Position numbers and translations under genes: made by a program. Of a DNA stretch of 64,000 bases, positions 1 to 9,454 are shown piece after piece. Positions within the stretch are counted from its first letter, which is position 1, and each line of letters opens with the position of its first letter. Source of the stretch: Halarchaeum rubridurum (GTDB lineage Archaea > Halobacteriota > Halobacteria > Halobacteriales > Halobacteriaceae); NCBI RefSeq assembly GCF_014647115.1, contig NZ_BMOO01000001.1:372001-436000 (forward strand), read 5' to 3'. The notes under the pieces are model-generated. The model had not been told where the DNA came from. It did no database searches and saw nothing but the letters and a program-made list of their open reading frames with translations.

Positions 1-352
1 CGCGGGCGTCGTGGACGGCGGCGACGTGGACGCCGAACGCTTCGGGCGGCGGGTCGCAGAGCGCCTCGACGCCGACGTGGACCTCGTCGCGGAGCACGGC
101 GCGGACGACGCCCACGAGATCGTCGGCGCGGCGAGCGTCGTGGCGAAGGTCGCACGCGACGACCACGTCGACGCGCTCGCCGCGACGTACGGTGAGGTCG
201 GGAGCGGCTATCCGGGCGACGCGACCACCCGCGCGTTCCTCCGCGAGCACGTCCGCGAGCACGGGTCGCTCCCGGCGTGCGCGCGCGAGTCGTGGCAGAC
301 GTGCGACGACGTGCTCGCGGCCGCATCGCAGTCCGCGCTCGACGACTTTTAA
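1..352 (+). CDS. rnhB: Ribonuclease HII, C-terminal part (5-prime end outside window)
   Basis: RNase HII cleaves the RNA strand of RNA-DNA hybrids and starts removal of single ribonucleotides from DNA. The open frame runs in from the left edge (phase from base 2), so only about the last 116 residues are visible. The visible part fits the family C-terminal half, with the segment GAASVVAKVARDDHVDAL and the stretch SGYPGD. The N-terminal catalytic acidic residues are outside the window. It ends 34 bp before nucS on the same strand, so two DNA-repair genes are neighbours and probably co-transcribed. The GTG at 11 is only an internal codon. Confidence 0.9.
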   Translation, partial: AGVVDGGDVDAERFGRRVAERLDADVDLVAEHGADDAHEIVGAASVVAKVARDDHVDALAATYGEVGSGYPGDATTRAFLREHVREHGSLPACARESWQTCDDVLAAASQSALDDF

Positions 353-386
353 CGGTTTTACGCGTGGGCCGCGTCCCACGCGGCGA

Positions 387-1166
387 ATGAGTACGGAACG
401 CTACGCGTCGCCGGACGCGGAAACCGTGGCGCGGGTGATCGACGAGGCGCTCCACGCGGGCGCGCTCGTCACCGCGGAGGTGCGCTGCGAGGTCGAGTAC
501 GACGGCCGGACGAGCGGCTACCTCGGGCCGGGCGACCGCCTGCTCGTCGCCAAACCCGACGGCACCGTCCTCGTTCACAAGCCGGCGAACCACAAGCCCG
601 TGAACTGGATGCCCGCCGGTGGCACCGTCACGGCGTCCGTCGGCGACGCCTCGGGCGAGCCGGTGGTCGTCGCGCGCCGGACGAACCCCCGCGAGCGCGT
701 CGAGGTGCGCGTCCGCGAGACGTACGGTCTGACGCGCTTCGACGCCGACGACACGGCCGAGTACGAGGAGTCCGGCACCGAAGCCGAGATGCACGACTAC
801 ATCGCGGCGAACCCCGAGGAGGTGGAGGAGGGCCTGCGGATCGTCGAGCACGAGCGCGAGACGAAGTACGGCTACCTCGACTTCTACGCGAGCGACGCCG
901 AGGGGACGCCGGTCGTCATCGAGGTGAAGCGCGTGCAGGCGACGCTGACGCACTTCGACCAGCTGAAGCGGTACATGGACCTCTTCGCGGGCGACGAGGA
1001 CGACGTCGACGGGACCGAGCGCGCGGTCCGCGGCATGCTCGTCGCGCCGTCGGCCTCGGCGCGCGTGAAGCGGGCGTGTCGCGACGCCGGCCTGGAGTTC
1101 GTCGCGCTCCCCGACTTCGAGACGGAGGCCGCGGGGACGAACGCGTCGCTCGCGGACTTCGAGTAG
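387..1166 (+). CDS. nucS: Endonuclease NucS/EndoMS (mismatch endonuclease)
   Basis: 259 aa. NucS/EndoMS acts on mismatched or branched DNA in archaea and actinobacteria, many of which lack MutS-MutL. The N-terminal half is the beta-rich DNA-binding/dimerisation domain (residues about 30-115). The C-terminal nuclease domain shows the RecB-like catalytic set: D165 in YGYLDFYA, then E179 and K181 in IEVKR, followed by a conserved QLKRYMDLF helix. ATG at 387 is chosen because it begins the family-like N-terminus; the frame stays open further upstream over the end of rnhB, but without homology. It lies directly downstream of RNase HII. Confidence 0.93.
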   Translation: MSTERYASPDAETVARVIDEALHAGALVTAEVRCEVEYDGRTSGYLGPGDRLLVAKPDGTVLVHKPANHKPVNWMPAGGTVTASVGDASGEPVVVARRTNPRERVEVRVRETYGLTRFDADDTAEYEESGTEAEMHDYIAANPEEVEEGLRIVEHERETKYGYLDFYASDAEGTPVVIEVKRVQATLTHFDQLKRYMDLFAGDEDDVDGTERAVRGMLVAPSASARVKRACRDAGLEFVALPDFETEAAGTNASLADFE

Positions 1167-1244
1167 CGGGGCGGGGAGCGGCGAGGCGGAGGGAAAAAGC
1201 GAGCGGCGAAAAGAGCGCGCGTGCGGTGGCTTCGGCGCGGGGCG

Positions 1245-2834
1245 TCAGTTGTCGTCGGTGAGCAGGTAGCGCAGGATGTCACCGTAGGCGGGCCGCGTGA
1301 GCAGCACGCCGACGAGGACGCCGAGGATGGTGACGATGGCGAACCCGCGGAGGTCACCGAGCGAGAGGACGGCGAGCGGGCTCATGGCGACGATGGTCGT
1401 CGCGGCCGCACCGCCGATTATCCAGAAGGCCTTGCGGAAACGACTCTGGAAGACCCGGTCGGAGGAGACCTGCTCGGTGGTGACCTCGTCGGCGATGATG
1501 ACGAGGTCGTCCACCCCCGTCCCGATCACCGCGATGAACCCCGCGATGTGCGAGAGGTTCAAGGAGAGGCCGGCCAGGGAGCTGAAGCCGAGGAGGATGA
1601 CGACCTCGCTCAGCGCCGTGACGAGCATCGGGGCGGCGATCTTCGCGCGCCCGTAGCGGAAGTAGACGACGAGGCTGACGGCGAGCGCGGCGATGAGCCC
1701 CGTGAGGAAGCTGAGGGGCTTGAAGCGCTCGGCGAGCGACGCGTCGATCTGGTAGACGTCACCGCTCTCGATGTCGAGGGAGGCGGGGAGCGCGCCGGCG
1801 CGGAGGTCGATGGCGATCTGGCGGGCCTCGCTCATCGAGTTCGTCTGGAGGACGAAGGAGTTCGTCGTCTGGAAGTCGCCGCGCTCGATGGAGCTGGCGA
1901 GCGTCTCGCCCATCCCGTACGTCCCGACGACCTCGCTGTCGCGGGTCGTTATCAGGCAGTATTCGTCGCCGGGCGTGCCGTTCGGGTACTGGCAGTTACT
2001 GATGCCGGCGCTGCTCGTGTAGCCGTAGCGCTGCATCGCCTCGGCGAAGGACGCCCCGCCCTCCTCGGTGAGGGTTATCGGGACGACCGGCACCGAGCCG
2101 AAGGAGCCCTGCTGCATCCGGGCGTCGCTGACGCGCCGGATGTCCTCGTTCGTGAGGACGGTGTCGTTCGTCTGTGCGCTCGCGTTCGCCGGGTGGTAGG
2201 CGAGGACGGCGACCTGCCCACGACTACTCACGAGGTCGCGGACCTCGGAGAGGTCGGCGTTCGGCACCTCGACGACGATGTAGTGGGCGTCGCCGCCGAC
2301 GGTGGACTGCACGGAGACCTGCGCCCCGGAGAACCCGAGGGAGTTCACCTTGTTGGAGAGCGTCTCCACGATTTCGTCCCGCGTGGCGGCGGTGACGCCG
2401 TCGCGGACGGTCGCGCTCTCGGCGTCGAGGCCGGCGGCACCGAGCGCGCTGCGGAACTGGCTCGGCGTGACGTTCGCGAACACCTCGACGGTGTCCTCGC
2501 CGCCCGCGCTGTCGGCGAGGCGGAGGCGGACGTCGGCCGAGGAGACGTTGTCGAGGTCGTCGGCTATCGTCGTGGCGATGGTCGAGCGTTCACCCGCGTC
2601 GCTCGGCAGCGTGACGTTCTCGGCGGTGAGCCCGACGACGGGCGCGCGGACGCGCGTCCCGCCGGAGAGCTGAAGGCCGTACTGGAGGTTCGTCGGGCCG
2701 CCGCCGGCGGTCGCGTTCTCCGCGGGGGCGCTTCCGACGACGGGGCCGGCACCGGGGACGAAGAGCGCGCCGAGGCTCCCGAGGACGAGGACGACGAGGA
2801 GGGCGACCCGCCAGTTCGAGCGGACGTCGACCAT
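1245..2834 (-). CDS. secD: Protein-export membrane protein SecD
   Basis: 529 aa. SecD with SecF forms an RND-like membrane complex that assists late steps of Sec-dependent export using the ion gradient. There is one N-terminal transmembrane helix (about residues 8-28), a large extracytoplasmic region, then a five-helix bundle from about residue 375. The motif LQYGLQLSGGTRV follows the first helix, and the GFIAVIGTGVDDLVIIADE stretch is the family signature in the bundle. Its ATG abuts the secF stop codon with no gap, so secF-secD are one operon with secF first. It is convergent with nucS. Confidence 0.93.
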   Translation of the reverse strand: MVDVRSNWRVALLVVLVLGSLGALFVPGAGPVVGSAPAENATAGGGPTNLQYGLQLSGGTRVRAPVVGLTAENVTLPSDAGERSTIATTIADDLDNVSSADVRLRLADSAGGEDTVEVFANVTPSQFRSALGAAGLDAESATVRDGVTAATRDEIVETLSNKVNSLGFSGAQVSVQSTVGGDAHYIVVEVPNADLSEVRDLVSSRGQVAVLAYHPANASAQTNDTVLTNEDIRRVSDARMQQGSFGSVPVVPITLTEEGGASFAEAMQRYGYTSSAGISNCQYPNGTPGDEYCLITTRDSEVVGTYGMGETLASSIERGDFQTTNSFVLQTNSMSEARQIAIDLRAGALPASLDIESGDVYQIDASLAERFKPLSFLTGLIAALAVSLVVYFRYGRAKIAAPMLVTALSEVVILLGFSSLAGLSLNLSHIAGFIAVIGTGVDDLVIIADEVTTEQVSSDRVFQSRFRKAFWIIGGAAATTIVAMSPLAVLSLGDLRGFAIVTILGVLVGVLLTRPAYGDILRYLLTDDN

Positions 2835-3710
2835 CTACCGGCTCACCCCCTCGAACTTGTACCAGCGAAGCAGACTGAGGTTGAGCATGTAGGTGTTCAT
2901 GAGGTCGGTGGCGAGACCGAAGACGAGCACGAGCCCGATGCTCGTGAGGAGTTCGATACCGAAGGCGTAGGCGACGACGGCCATGACGGCCATCGCCACG
3001 AGCGAGGTGACGGTCATCGTCACACCGGTCTTCATCGCCCGGTCGACGCTCTCGTAGAAGCTCCCGGAGCGTCGGAGGACGTGGTTCGTGAGGAGGATGT
3101 CGGAGTCCACGGAGTACCCGATGAGCATCAGGAGCGCGGCGACGGTGCCGAGCGAGAGCTGGATGCCGAAGACGTTCATCAGGGCGACGGGGATGACGAT
3201 GTCGCCGAACGCGGAGAGGACGACGGCGCCGCTCGGGACGGCCGTCCGGAAGAGGACGAAGACGATGATCGCCATCCCGACGAAGGAGCCGAGCAGCCCG
3301 AGGAGCGCGAAGCGCTGGGACTGCGCGCCGAAGGTCGCGGACGTGCTGGTCGTGGAGACGACCTCGTAGCCGGCCGAGCGCGCCTGGCTCTGGAGGGTGC
3401 TCGCGTCGGCCCCGGAGCCGAACGTGGCGACGTACGTGTCGGGGCGCGAGGGGATGGAGCGAACCGCGGAGACCGGCGTCGAGAACGCCTGACGAACCGC
3501 GTCCTGCGAGGCCGCCTGTGCGGACGTGGCGTGAATCGTGAGTTCCGTCCCGCCCGTGAACTCGAGGCCGAGCGAGACCGGCGTACCGTTGAGGACGTAC
3601 CACGCGGCGAGCACCAGCAACGCGAGGGCGAGCACGGCGAGTGGCACGCCCGCGAGCTGCCGGTTCGAGTACCGGGTGTAGTCCACCTCCGGAACGTCGA
3701 ACGAGGGCAT
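2835..3710 (-). CDS. secF: Protein-export membrane protein SecF
   Basis: 291 aa. Partner of SecD in the accessory Sec translocation complex. The first helix lies at about residues 20-40, followed by the family motif SLGLEFTGGTEL, a periplasm-side domain, and five further helices. LMLIGYSVDSDILLTNHVLR is the SecF counterpart of the SecD signature. The start ATG at 3710 gives a short hydrophilic N-terminus (MPSFDVPEVDYTRYSNRQL) typical of haloarchaeal SecF. It is first gene of the secF-secD pair; the 76 bp upstream to the next gene holds its promoter. Confidence 0.93.
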   Translation of the reverse strand: MPSFDVPEVDYTRYSNRQLAGVPLAVLALALLVLAAWYVLNGTPVSLGLEFTGGTELTIHATSAQAASQDAVRQAFSTPVSAVRSIPSRPDTYVATFGSGADASTLQSQARSAGYEVVSTTSTSATFGAQSQRFALLGLLGSFVGMAIIVFVLFRTAVPSGAVVLSAFGDIVIPVALMNVFGIQLSLGTVAALLMLIGYSVDSDILLTNHVLRRSGSFYESVDRAMKTGVTMTVTSLVAMAVMAVVAYAFGIELLTSIGLVLVFGLATDLMNTYMLNLSLLRWYKFEGVSR

Positions 3711-3786
3711 ATGCGTTCGAATAGCGGTACGGTTTCGGATAAGACTTCGCTTATGTCGGCGGCGTCGGGGCCTGACCTCCCAAGTA

Positions 3787-4398
3787 TCACCGGATGTCGC
3801 CGACGAACCGGTCCGGGACGTGATCGACGATACCGTCGGGCGTCGCCGCGACGAGTCGCTCGGCGAGCGCGACCATCGGCTTGCGAACCGCCGCGTACCC
3901 CACCGAGACGACGACGCCGGCGACGACGAGCGACCGGAGCGTCCCGGTCGCCGCGAGGTAGCCCGGCACGGCGAGGACGAAGCCGACGAGCGCGTCCTCG
4001 GGCGCGCCGTCGTAGCGAATCAGCCGACGGGGACGCCACCAGCGGCCCCGAACGTGGTCGTAGACGGCGCGCTCGCTCGTCCCCTCCCACGGTCGGAGTT
4101 CGAGGCCGCCGCCGAGGGCGTCGCTGGCGGCGTGGAGCGCCGCCGCGAGCAGGAAGACCGCGACGGCGAGCGCGAGCGTCGTGCCGAGGAGGGCGTACGC
4201 GCCGACGCCGAGGAGCGCCGCGAACGACCCGTAGACCGGGAAGTGCAGCGTCTTTCGGTGGCCGGCGTAGAGGTCGAAGTCGGGGAAGAGGCCGCCGAAC
4301 GCCCCGGCGGCGAGGACGAGCGGCGCGGCGTCGCCCGTGAGCGTGCTCGCGGCCGCCCCGACGAGCAGGCCGGCGAACGCGTGCGTCGTCGCCATCAT
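3787..4398 (-). CDS. Membrane-bound metal-dependent hydrolase, YdjM/DUF457 family
   Basis: 203 aa with about four hydrophobic helices. It carries the YdjM-type pattern: MATTHAFAGLL at the N-terminus (a conserved histidine in the first helix), FPDFDLYAGHRKTLHFPV with the Asp/His cluster thought to bind metal, and LHAASDALGGGLELRPWEG near residue 90. The family is annotated as LexA-binding, inner-membrane metal-dependent hydrolase in bacteria; the substrate is unknown. The first two residues are both Met, so the start could be one codon further in. It stands apart from secF on the same strand. Confidence 0.75.
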   Translation of the reverse strand: MMATTHAFAGLLVGAAASTLTGDAAPLVLAAGAFGGLFPDFDLYAGHRKTLHFPVYGSFAALLGVGAYALLGTTLALAVAVFLLAAALHAASDALGGGLELRPWEGTSERAVYDHVRGRWWRPRRLIRYDGAPEDALVGFVLAVPGYLAATGTLRSLVVAGVVVSVGYAAVRKPMVALAERLVAATPDGIVDHVPDRFVGDIR

Positions 4399-4447
4399 GA
4401 CGGTGTCGTCTACGGGAGGTCAGAACAAAAGCGCGTCGCCACGTCGA

Positions 4448-4828
4448 CTACGGCGCGACGGTGGCCTCGCCGTAGAGGACGACCGAGGGAAGGAGGAGAC
4501 CGACCGTGAGGAGCGCGAGCGCGCCGAACGCGAGCGCGCGCCGCCGCGTGGTCGACGTGAGTGTCGCGTGGCCGGCTAGCGCGAGGAGCGCGACCTGCAC
4601 CGCGAGATCGAGGAGACCGGCCGGGCGGCCGGCCGCGCCGTCGACGACGGAGAGCAGCAGAGCGGCCGAGCAGCCGGTCAGCGTCGCCGCGACGGCCGTC
4701 GGGCGTGTCCGCGCTCCGGCCGCGGAGACGACGATTCCGGTCAGCGCGACGTTGCAGGCGACGCGGGCGACGACGAGGGCGGCGACGACCGCGGGGTTCG
4801 ACCAGCCCCCGAGGGGCCACGGGACCAT
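4448..4828 (-). CDS. Small integral membrane protein, function unknown
   Basis: 126 aa, almost entirely hydrophobic, with about four predicted helices (VVAALVVARVACNVALTGIV, TAVAATLTGCSAALLLSVV, LLDLAVQVALLALAGHA, ALAFGALALLTVGLLLPSVV) and short charged loops. No family is recognised. ATG at 4828 is preferred over upstream in-frame starts because upstream translation is a charged high-GC shadow reading antisense through pgi. It lies between two other minus-strand genes. Coding status rests on composition and hydrophobic periodicity. Confidence 0.6.
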   Translation of the reverse strand: MVPWPLGGWSNPAVVAALVVARVACNVALTGIVVSAAGARTRPTAVAATLTGCSAALLLSVVDGAAGRPAGLLDLAVQVALLALAGHATLTSTTRRRALAFGALALLTVGLLLPSVVLYGEATVAP

Positions 4829-4878
4829 ACGTGTGACTCGTCGTATCGCGTCTTCACGGTTCGGGTCGGAGAAGCGCG

Positions 4879-5349
4879 CTACGGCAGGTACCGGACGTTT
4901 ATCAGGCCGGGTTCGGAGCGGACCTCGACGCGGCGCGCGCCGACGCGGGCCGCGCGCTCGACCGTCGCCTGGTCGTCGACGACGTCCGCGACGGCGTCCT
5001 CGGTGTCCGACTCGGGGACGGCGAGGACGTGAATCTCGCCGTCGCCGGCGCGCTCGGCGGTGGCGAGGTCGCCCTCGGGGAGCCCCTCGGCCAGCTCGCG
5101 GGCCTGCTGGGTGGGAGCCTCCTCGCTGGCGAAGACCTCGACGGTGTAGCGCTCGGCCACCTCGACGACGGAGTACGTCACCTCCATCGGGGGGTCGGGC
5201 GAGACGGTCGCCTCGACGACCTCGCCGGCCTCGACGCCGGGGTTGTCCGAGAGGGTGTGGACCTGGCCGCCGTGGACGTCCGTGAGCATCGCCGAGGAGT
5301 CCTCGGCGTGCGTCACGAGGTACGTGCTCGACTTCTCCTGCTCGCTCAT
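4879..5349 (-). CDS. Haloarchaeal conserved protein, DUF5812-like
   Basis: 156 aa, acidic and soluble. It starts MSEQEKSSTYLVTHAEDSSA and contains an MLTDVHGGQVHTL segment, a beta-rich middle, and a C-terminal half ending with SEPGLINVRYLP. I recognise it as the haloarchaeal DUF5812 type from the N-terminal pattern; function is unknown. ATG 5349 is used; a longer frame reaching 5481 adds an Arg/Ala-rich extension unlike family members. It is divergent from pgi, with 112 bp between the two start codons holding both promoters. Confidence 0.72.
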   Translation of the reverse strand: MSEQEKSSTYLVTHAEDSSAMLTDVHGGQVHTLSDNPGVEAGEVVEATVSPDPPMEVTYSVVEVAERYTVEVFASEEAPTQQARELAEGLPEGDLATAERAGDGEIHVLAVPESDTEDAVADVVDDQATVERAARVGARRVEVRSEPGLINVRYLP

Positions 5350-5461
5350 ACCCGTCCTTGGCCGCTCGGCCTTTTCCGGGTTTCGCCGCGCGCGGGCCGC
5401 AGCGGGCGGCGCACGCCACCGATGGACAACCCTCTTGGCGGCGGCGCGTCCCTGTGCGCGT

Positions 5462-6745
5462 ATGGACATCGACATCGGCAACGCGCTCGACGCGGTCGCC
5501 GCGCCCGGCGTCTCCCGGGACTACCTCGACCGGCTGGACGAGCGCGTCGCCGACGCACACGAGCGCATCGAGCGCGGCATGGCCGACGACGAGTTCGGCT
5601 ACGCGGCGCTGAACCTCCCGGCGCGCGTCGACACGGCGGCGATACGCGACGCCGTCGCGCCGCTCGCGGACGCCGAGACCGTGCTCACGGTCGGCATCGG
5701 CGGGAGCGCGCTCGGCGCGGCGACGCTCACCGACGCCCTCGACACCGACGGCGACGCGTACTACCTCGACAACGTCGACCCGGCGCAGGTATCGACGCTC
5801 CTCGACGACCTCGACCTCGAATCGACCGCGCTGAACGTCGTCTCCCGCTCCGGGACGACCGCGGAGACGCTGGCGAACTTCCTCGTCGTCCGCGAGGCCT
5901 ACGAGGAGCGCGGCGTCGACTGGACCGAGCGCACCCTCGTCACGACCGGCGAGTCGGGCAACCTCCGGGACCTCGCGGCCGAACACGACCTCCCAGTTCT
6001 CCCCGTCCCCGACGGCGTCCCCGGGCGCTTCTCCGCGCTCTCCACCGTCGGCCTCGCGCCCGCGGCGATACTCGGCGTCGACATCGAGGCCGCCGTCGAC
6101 GGCGCGCGACGCGAACGCGACGCCCTGACGGGGTCGCTCTACGAGACGCCCGCGTACGCTTACGGCGCGCTCACGTACGCGCTCGCCGCGCGCGGCGCGA
6201 ACGCGAACGTCGTGATGCCCTACCACGAGTCCCTGGAGACGTACGCCGAGTGGTACGCCCAACTGAGCGCCGAGAGCCTCGGGAAGGAGGGCCTCGGCCA
6301 GACGCCGGTGCGCGCGCTCGGTGCGACCGACCAGCACAGCCAGCTCCAGCTCTATCGAGCCGGCCCGAACGACAAGCTCGTCACGTTCGTCCACGCGCGC
6401 GACGGCCCCGACGTCGACATCCCCGAGACGGAGCTGGCGGGCCTCGACTACCTCGCGGGCGCGTCGCTCGGCGACCTCCGCGACGCCGAGTTCGAAGCGA
6501 CGGAGGCCAGCCTCGCCGACGTCGGCCTCCCGAACGTCCGCGTGGAGATAGAGCGCGTCGACGCCGCCTCGCTCGGCGGGTTGCTCTACGGCATGGAGGC
6601 CGCGACCGTCCTCGCCGGCGAGCTCTACGGCGTCGAGACGTTCACCCAGCCGGCCGTCGAGTGGGGCAAGGAGGTCGCCCGCGACCTCCTGGGCGGCGCG
6701 GAGGCGCTCGACGAAAAGGAGACCCTCCGCGTCACCCGCGAGTGA
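5462..6745 (+). CDS. pgi: Glucose-6-phosphate isomerase
   Basis: 427 aa. Interconverts glucose 6-phosphate and fructose 6-phosphate; in haloarchaea mainly a gluconeogenic step. Phosphosugar-binding SIS motifs are clear: GIGGSALGAATL near residue 78 and SRSGTTAETLANF near 126. The catalytic-region segments AESLGKEGLGQTP and GATDQHSQLQLY follow, and the C-terminal EWGKEVARDLL is conserved. ATG 5462 gives the haloarchaeal N-terminus MDIDIGNAL. Its stop overlaps the GTG start of the next gene (GTGA), so the two are translationally coupled. Confidence 0.95.
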   Translation: MDIDIGNALDAVAAPGVSRDYLDRLDERVADAHERIERGMADDEFGYAALNLPARVDTAAIRDAVAPLADAETVLTVGIGGSALGAATLTDALDTDGDAYYLDNVDPAQVSTLLDDLDLESTALNVVSRSGTTAETLANFLVVREAYEERGVDWTERTLVTTGESGNLRDLAAEHDLPVLPVPDGVPGRFSALSTVGLAPAAILGVDIEAAVDGARRERDALTGSLYETPAYAYGALTYALAARGANANVVMPYHESLETYAEWYAQLSAESLGKEGLGQTPVRALGATDQHSQLQLYRAGPNDKLVTFVHARDGPDVDIPETELAGLDYLAGASLGDLRDAEFEATEASLADVGLPNVRVEIERVDAASLGGLLYGMEAATVLAGELYGVETFTQPAVEWGKEVARDLLGGAEALDEKETLRVTRE

Positions 6746-7476
6746 GCGCCGCCGCGTCGACCCCGGACCGGCGCGCGCGCCTCGGCGCGCTCTGCGTCGT
6801 CGTCGCCCTCGCCGTCACGGGCCTGCTCGCGGGAACGCTCGTCCAGCTCGTCGTGACGTCCATCCTGCGGGCGTTCGCCCCGCCCGACGCCCTCCGGCTC
6901 GCCGTCGCGCAGTCGGGGTTCGCGCTCGCGCTCGCGTTCACCGCGCTCGGCTACGTCGTCGTCACGCGCCGACCCCTGACGTACTTCGACGTCCGCCTCG
7001 ATAAGCGCGGCGCGCTCTGGGCGGGCGGCGGCCTCCTCGCCATGTTCGGCGTCCTCGCCGCGACGGGCGTCCTCGCGGGCGCGCTCGGCGTCGGAAACGC
7101 GACGCACGGTACCGTCGCCGCGATACGCGAGACGCCGTGGCTCGGCCTCCTCCTCGTCCCCGTCTCCCTGCTGTTCGTCGGGCCGGGCGAGGAACTACTG
7201 ATGCGCAACGTCGTCCAGAAGCGCCTCTACAGTGCCTTCTCGCGTCGCGGCGCGCTCTTCGTCGCCAGCGTCGTCTTCACGCTCGTCCACCTGCCCGCGT
7301 ATGCGACGCCCGGCGCGGGCGCGCTCGCCCTCGGCGTCACGCTCGCGCGGCTCTGCTGTGTCGCGCTCGTCCTCGGCGTCGTCTACGAGCGCACCGACAG
7401 CGTCGTCGCGGCCGCGCTCGCCCACGGCGGCTACGACGCGGTCCAGTTCGGCGCTCTGTTCGTCGCCTCGGTCTGA
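6742..7476 (+). CDS. CPBP-family intramembrane metalloprotease
   Basis: 244 aa with about eight hydrophobic helices. It belongs to the CAAX-processing/bacteriocin-processing (Abi/CPBP) family: a membrane glutamate protease-like fold with EExxxR (GEELLMRNVV), FxxxH (FTLVHLP) and a third conserved block, HGGYDA. The substrate is unknown. GTG at 6742 overlaps the pgi TGA and is the only start that avoids the antisense-like upstream sequence. It is transcribed with pgi but a metabolic link is not evident. It converges on the CocE-type hydrolase with a 1-bp gap. Confidence 0.85.
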   Translation: MSAAASTPDRRARLGALCVVVALAVTGLLAGTLVQLVVTSILRAFAPPDALRLAVAQSGFALALAFTALGYVVVTRRPLTYFDVRLDKRGALWAGGGLLAMFGVLAATGVLAGALGVGNATHGTVAAIRETPWLGLLLVPVSLLFVGPGEELLMRNVVQKRLYSAFSRRGALFVASVVFTLVHLPAYATPGAGALALGVTLARLCCVALVLGVVYERTDSVVAAALAHGGYDAVQFGALFVASV

Positions 7477-7477
7477 C

Positions 7478-9349
7478 TCAGAGCGTCCCCGCCGTCACCG
7501 GAATCTCGATCCGCGAGGGCCGGTCCTCGTCGTGGTAGACGCGCTGGTCGGCCGTCGTGAGGTCGCGCTCGCCCGCGGTCGCCGGCACCGCACCCGTGTT
7601 CGGGTTCCGGTCGAAACGCGGGAAGTTGCTGCTCGTGACGTCCAGCCGGATGCGGTGGCCGGCGTCGAAGGTGTGGGCCGTGTGGCGGATGCGGATCGAG
7701 AGCTCCTGCACCGAGCCGGGCTCCATGAGCTCGGGGTCGGTGAGCGAGTCGCGAAAACGCGTCCGCACGCCGCCCTCCGCGACGTTCAGCGCCGTGCCGT
7801 CCGGGTGGACGTCGACGAGCTTCGCCGTGAAGTCCGTGTCGGGCGCGGAGCTGGAGACGAACAGCGTCAGCTCGCTCCGGCCGGCGACGGAGACCGGGCC
7901 GTCGAGGGCCGGCGTGCTGTAGACGAGCACGTCCGGGCGCCCCTCGATGCCGGACTGGTCGCTGATACCCGGCGAATCCGCCTGCAGGAGGACGCTCGTT
8001 CCCCCGGTCGTCGGTACGGGGTCCCGGGGGTCGTAGGTGTACGCGTCGGCCGGCTGGCGTTCGAGGGGCATGTCCCGTTCGAGGGTCCCGTCGTCGGCGC
8101 TCGCGCCCGCGTCGCCCCCGCTGTTGAGGTAGAGGTCTGTGCGGGTGGGGGACGGTGGCCACTCGTCGGCCTCGCGCCACTCGTTCTCGCCCATCTGGAA
8201 GTAGCGTACCTTCGGGAGCGACGCGACGCGCTCGCTCGTCGAGTCGGTGAGCCAGTGGTCGAACCAGTCGAGCGCGAGGCCGGCGACGGCGGCCTGCGAC
8301 GAGCTCCCCTCGCCGAACTCGTGTGCGCCGATGGCCGTCGCGTCCGTCCCGTAGGTGAGGTGCGTCCACGGCCCCATTATCATGTGGTGGTTCTCGCGGA
8401 CGTCCTCGTCCGCCGCCGACTCGATGGCGTCGTAGACGTCGCTCATCCCGCCCTTGAAGGCGTCGTACCAGCCGCCGACGTGGAGAATCGGGACGGAGAC
8501 GGAGCCGATCTGCTGGGGGATGCTCACCCGGTTCCAATACTCGTCCTTCGTGTAGTGGTGGAGGTAGCGCTTCCAGAACGGAACGACCTCGTTTATCTGG
8601 GAGACGTCGGTGAGCGGCAGCTGCTCGTACCCCTCCTCGTGGACGTTCGCCACGAGGTCGTCGAGGCCGTCGCGGAGCGCCGCCTTTCGCGCGTCGGGGA
8701 CGTCCAGGCGGTCCACGGTGTCCGCGGAGTTCGTCGCCAACCACGAGAGGAGGTTCCCCATTTCGAGGAGGCCGCCGGACTGGTAGCCGAGTTGGTCGTA
8801 GTCGTACCAGGAGGGAATCTGGGGGAGGATTGCCTCCAGCGACGGCGGGTCCTCGACGGCCGCGAGCCACGTCGTCATCCCCATGTAGGAGAGCCCGAGC
8901 ATCCCGACCGACCCCGTGCTCCACGGTTGGGCGGCCGCCCACTCGATGGTGTCGTAGCCGTCCGGCCCCTCCTCGAAGACCGGCTCCCAGTCCGCGCTCC
9001 CCTCCGAGGCGAAACGCCCGCGGACGTCCTGCACGACGACCGCGAACCCGCGCTCGACGGCGGGCCGGATACCCGTGACCGGGGCCGAGGCGTCCTTGCC
9101 GTACGGGGTGCGATAGACGAGCGTCGGGTACGAGCCGTCACCGCTCGGCCGGTAGACGTCGGTCGCCAGCCGGACGCCGTCGCGCATCTCGACCATGACG
9201 GTCTCCTGCGGGTCGGGTCGGTCCGAGGCGGCCTCGGCACCGCCCGTCAGTACGTCGCCGAACGCGGTTCCACCGACCGCGGCCGCCCCGGCACCGACGC
9301 CGAGGAGGTGGAGGAACCGCCGGCGGTCCATCGACAGCGAATCTGTCAT
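7478..9349 (-). CDS. Tat-exported CocE/NonD-family (X-Pro dipeptidyl-peptidase S15) hydrolase
   Basis: 623 aa. An alpha/beta hydrolase acting on esters or peptides outside the membrane. The N-terminus has a twin-arginine signal (MDRRRFLHLLGVGAGAAAVG, residues 7-26). The catalytic domain contains YRTPYGKD, QDVRGRFASEG and the nucleophile elbow GLSYMG; the C-terminal jelly-roll domain has RHTAHTFDAGHRIRLDV. An AT-rich TATA-like stretch at about 9361-9369 would place transcription start near 9340, so the internal Met at 9331 (MDRRRF) is a plausible true start. Substrate cannot be deduced. Confidence 0.88.
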   Translation of the reverse strand: MTDSLSMDRRRFLHLLGVGAGAAAVGGTAFGDVLTGGAEAASDRPDPQETVMVEMRDGVRLATDVYRPSGDGSYPTLVYRTPYGKDASAPVTGIRPAVERGFAVVVQDVRGRFASEGSADWEPVFEEGPDGYDTIEWAAAQPWSTGSVGMLGLSYMGMTTWLAAVEDPPSLEAILPQIPSWYDYDQLGYQSGGLLEMGNLLSWLATNSADTVDRLDVPDARKAALRDGLDDLVANVHEEGYEQLPLTDVSQINEVVPFWKRYLHHYTKDEYWNRVSIPQQIGSVSVPILHVGGWYDAFKGGMSDVYDAIESAADEDVRENHHMIMGPWTHLTYGTDATAIGAHEFGEGSSSQAAVAGLALDWFDHWLTDSTSERVASLPKVRYFQMGENEWREADEWPPSPTRTDLYLNSGGDAGASADDGTLERDMPLERQPADAYTYDPRDPVPTTGGTSVLLQADSPGISDQSGIEGRPDVLVYSTPALDGPVSVAGRSELTLFVSSSAPDTDFTAKLVDVHPDGTALNVAEGGVRTRFRDSLTDPELMEPGSVQELSIRIRHTAHTFDAGHRIRLDVTSSNFPRFDRNPNTGAVPATAGERDLTTADQRVYHDEDRPSRIEIPVTAGTL

Positions 9350-9454
9350 GAACTATGTGCATTATTCTACCATGATAAGTGTTCGCCCGCAGTACGTAGT
9401 GAGCGCCGTCGGGACGAGCGCGGGAGAGCGGGCTGCGTCGATGGGGGACGGGGA

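Noticed and set aside
1221-4340. 1039-residue open frame on the plus strand opposite secD-secF
   Set aside because: Composition is Arg/Glu/Gly-rich without domains, and the minus strand encodes unmistakable SecD and SecF. It is a high-GC shadow frame.
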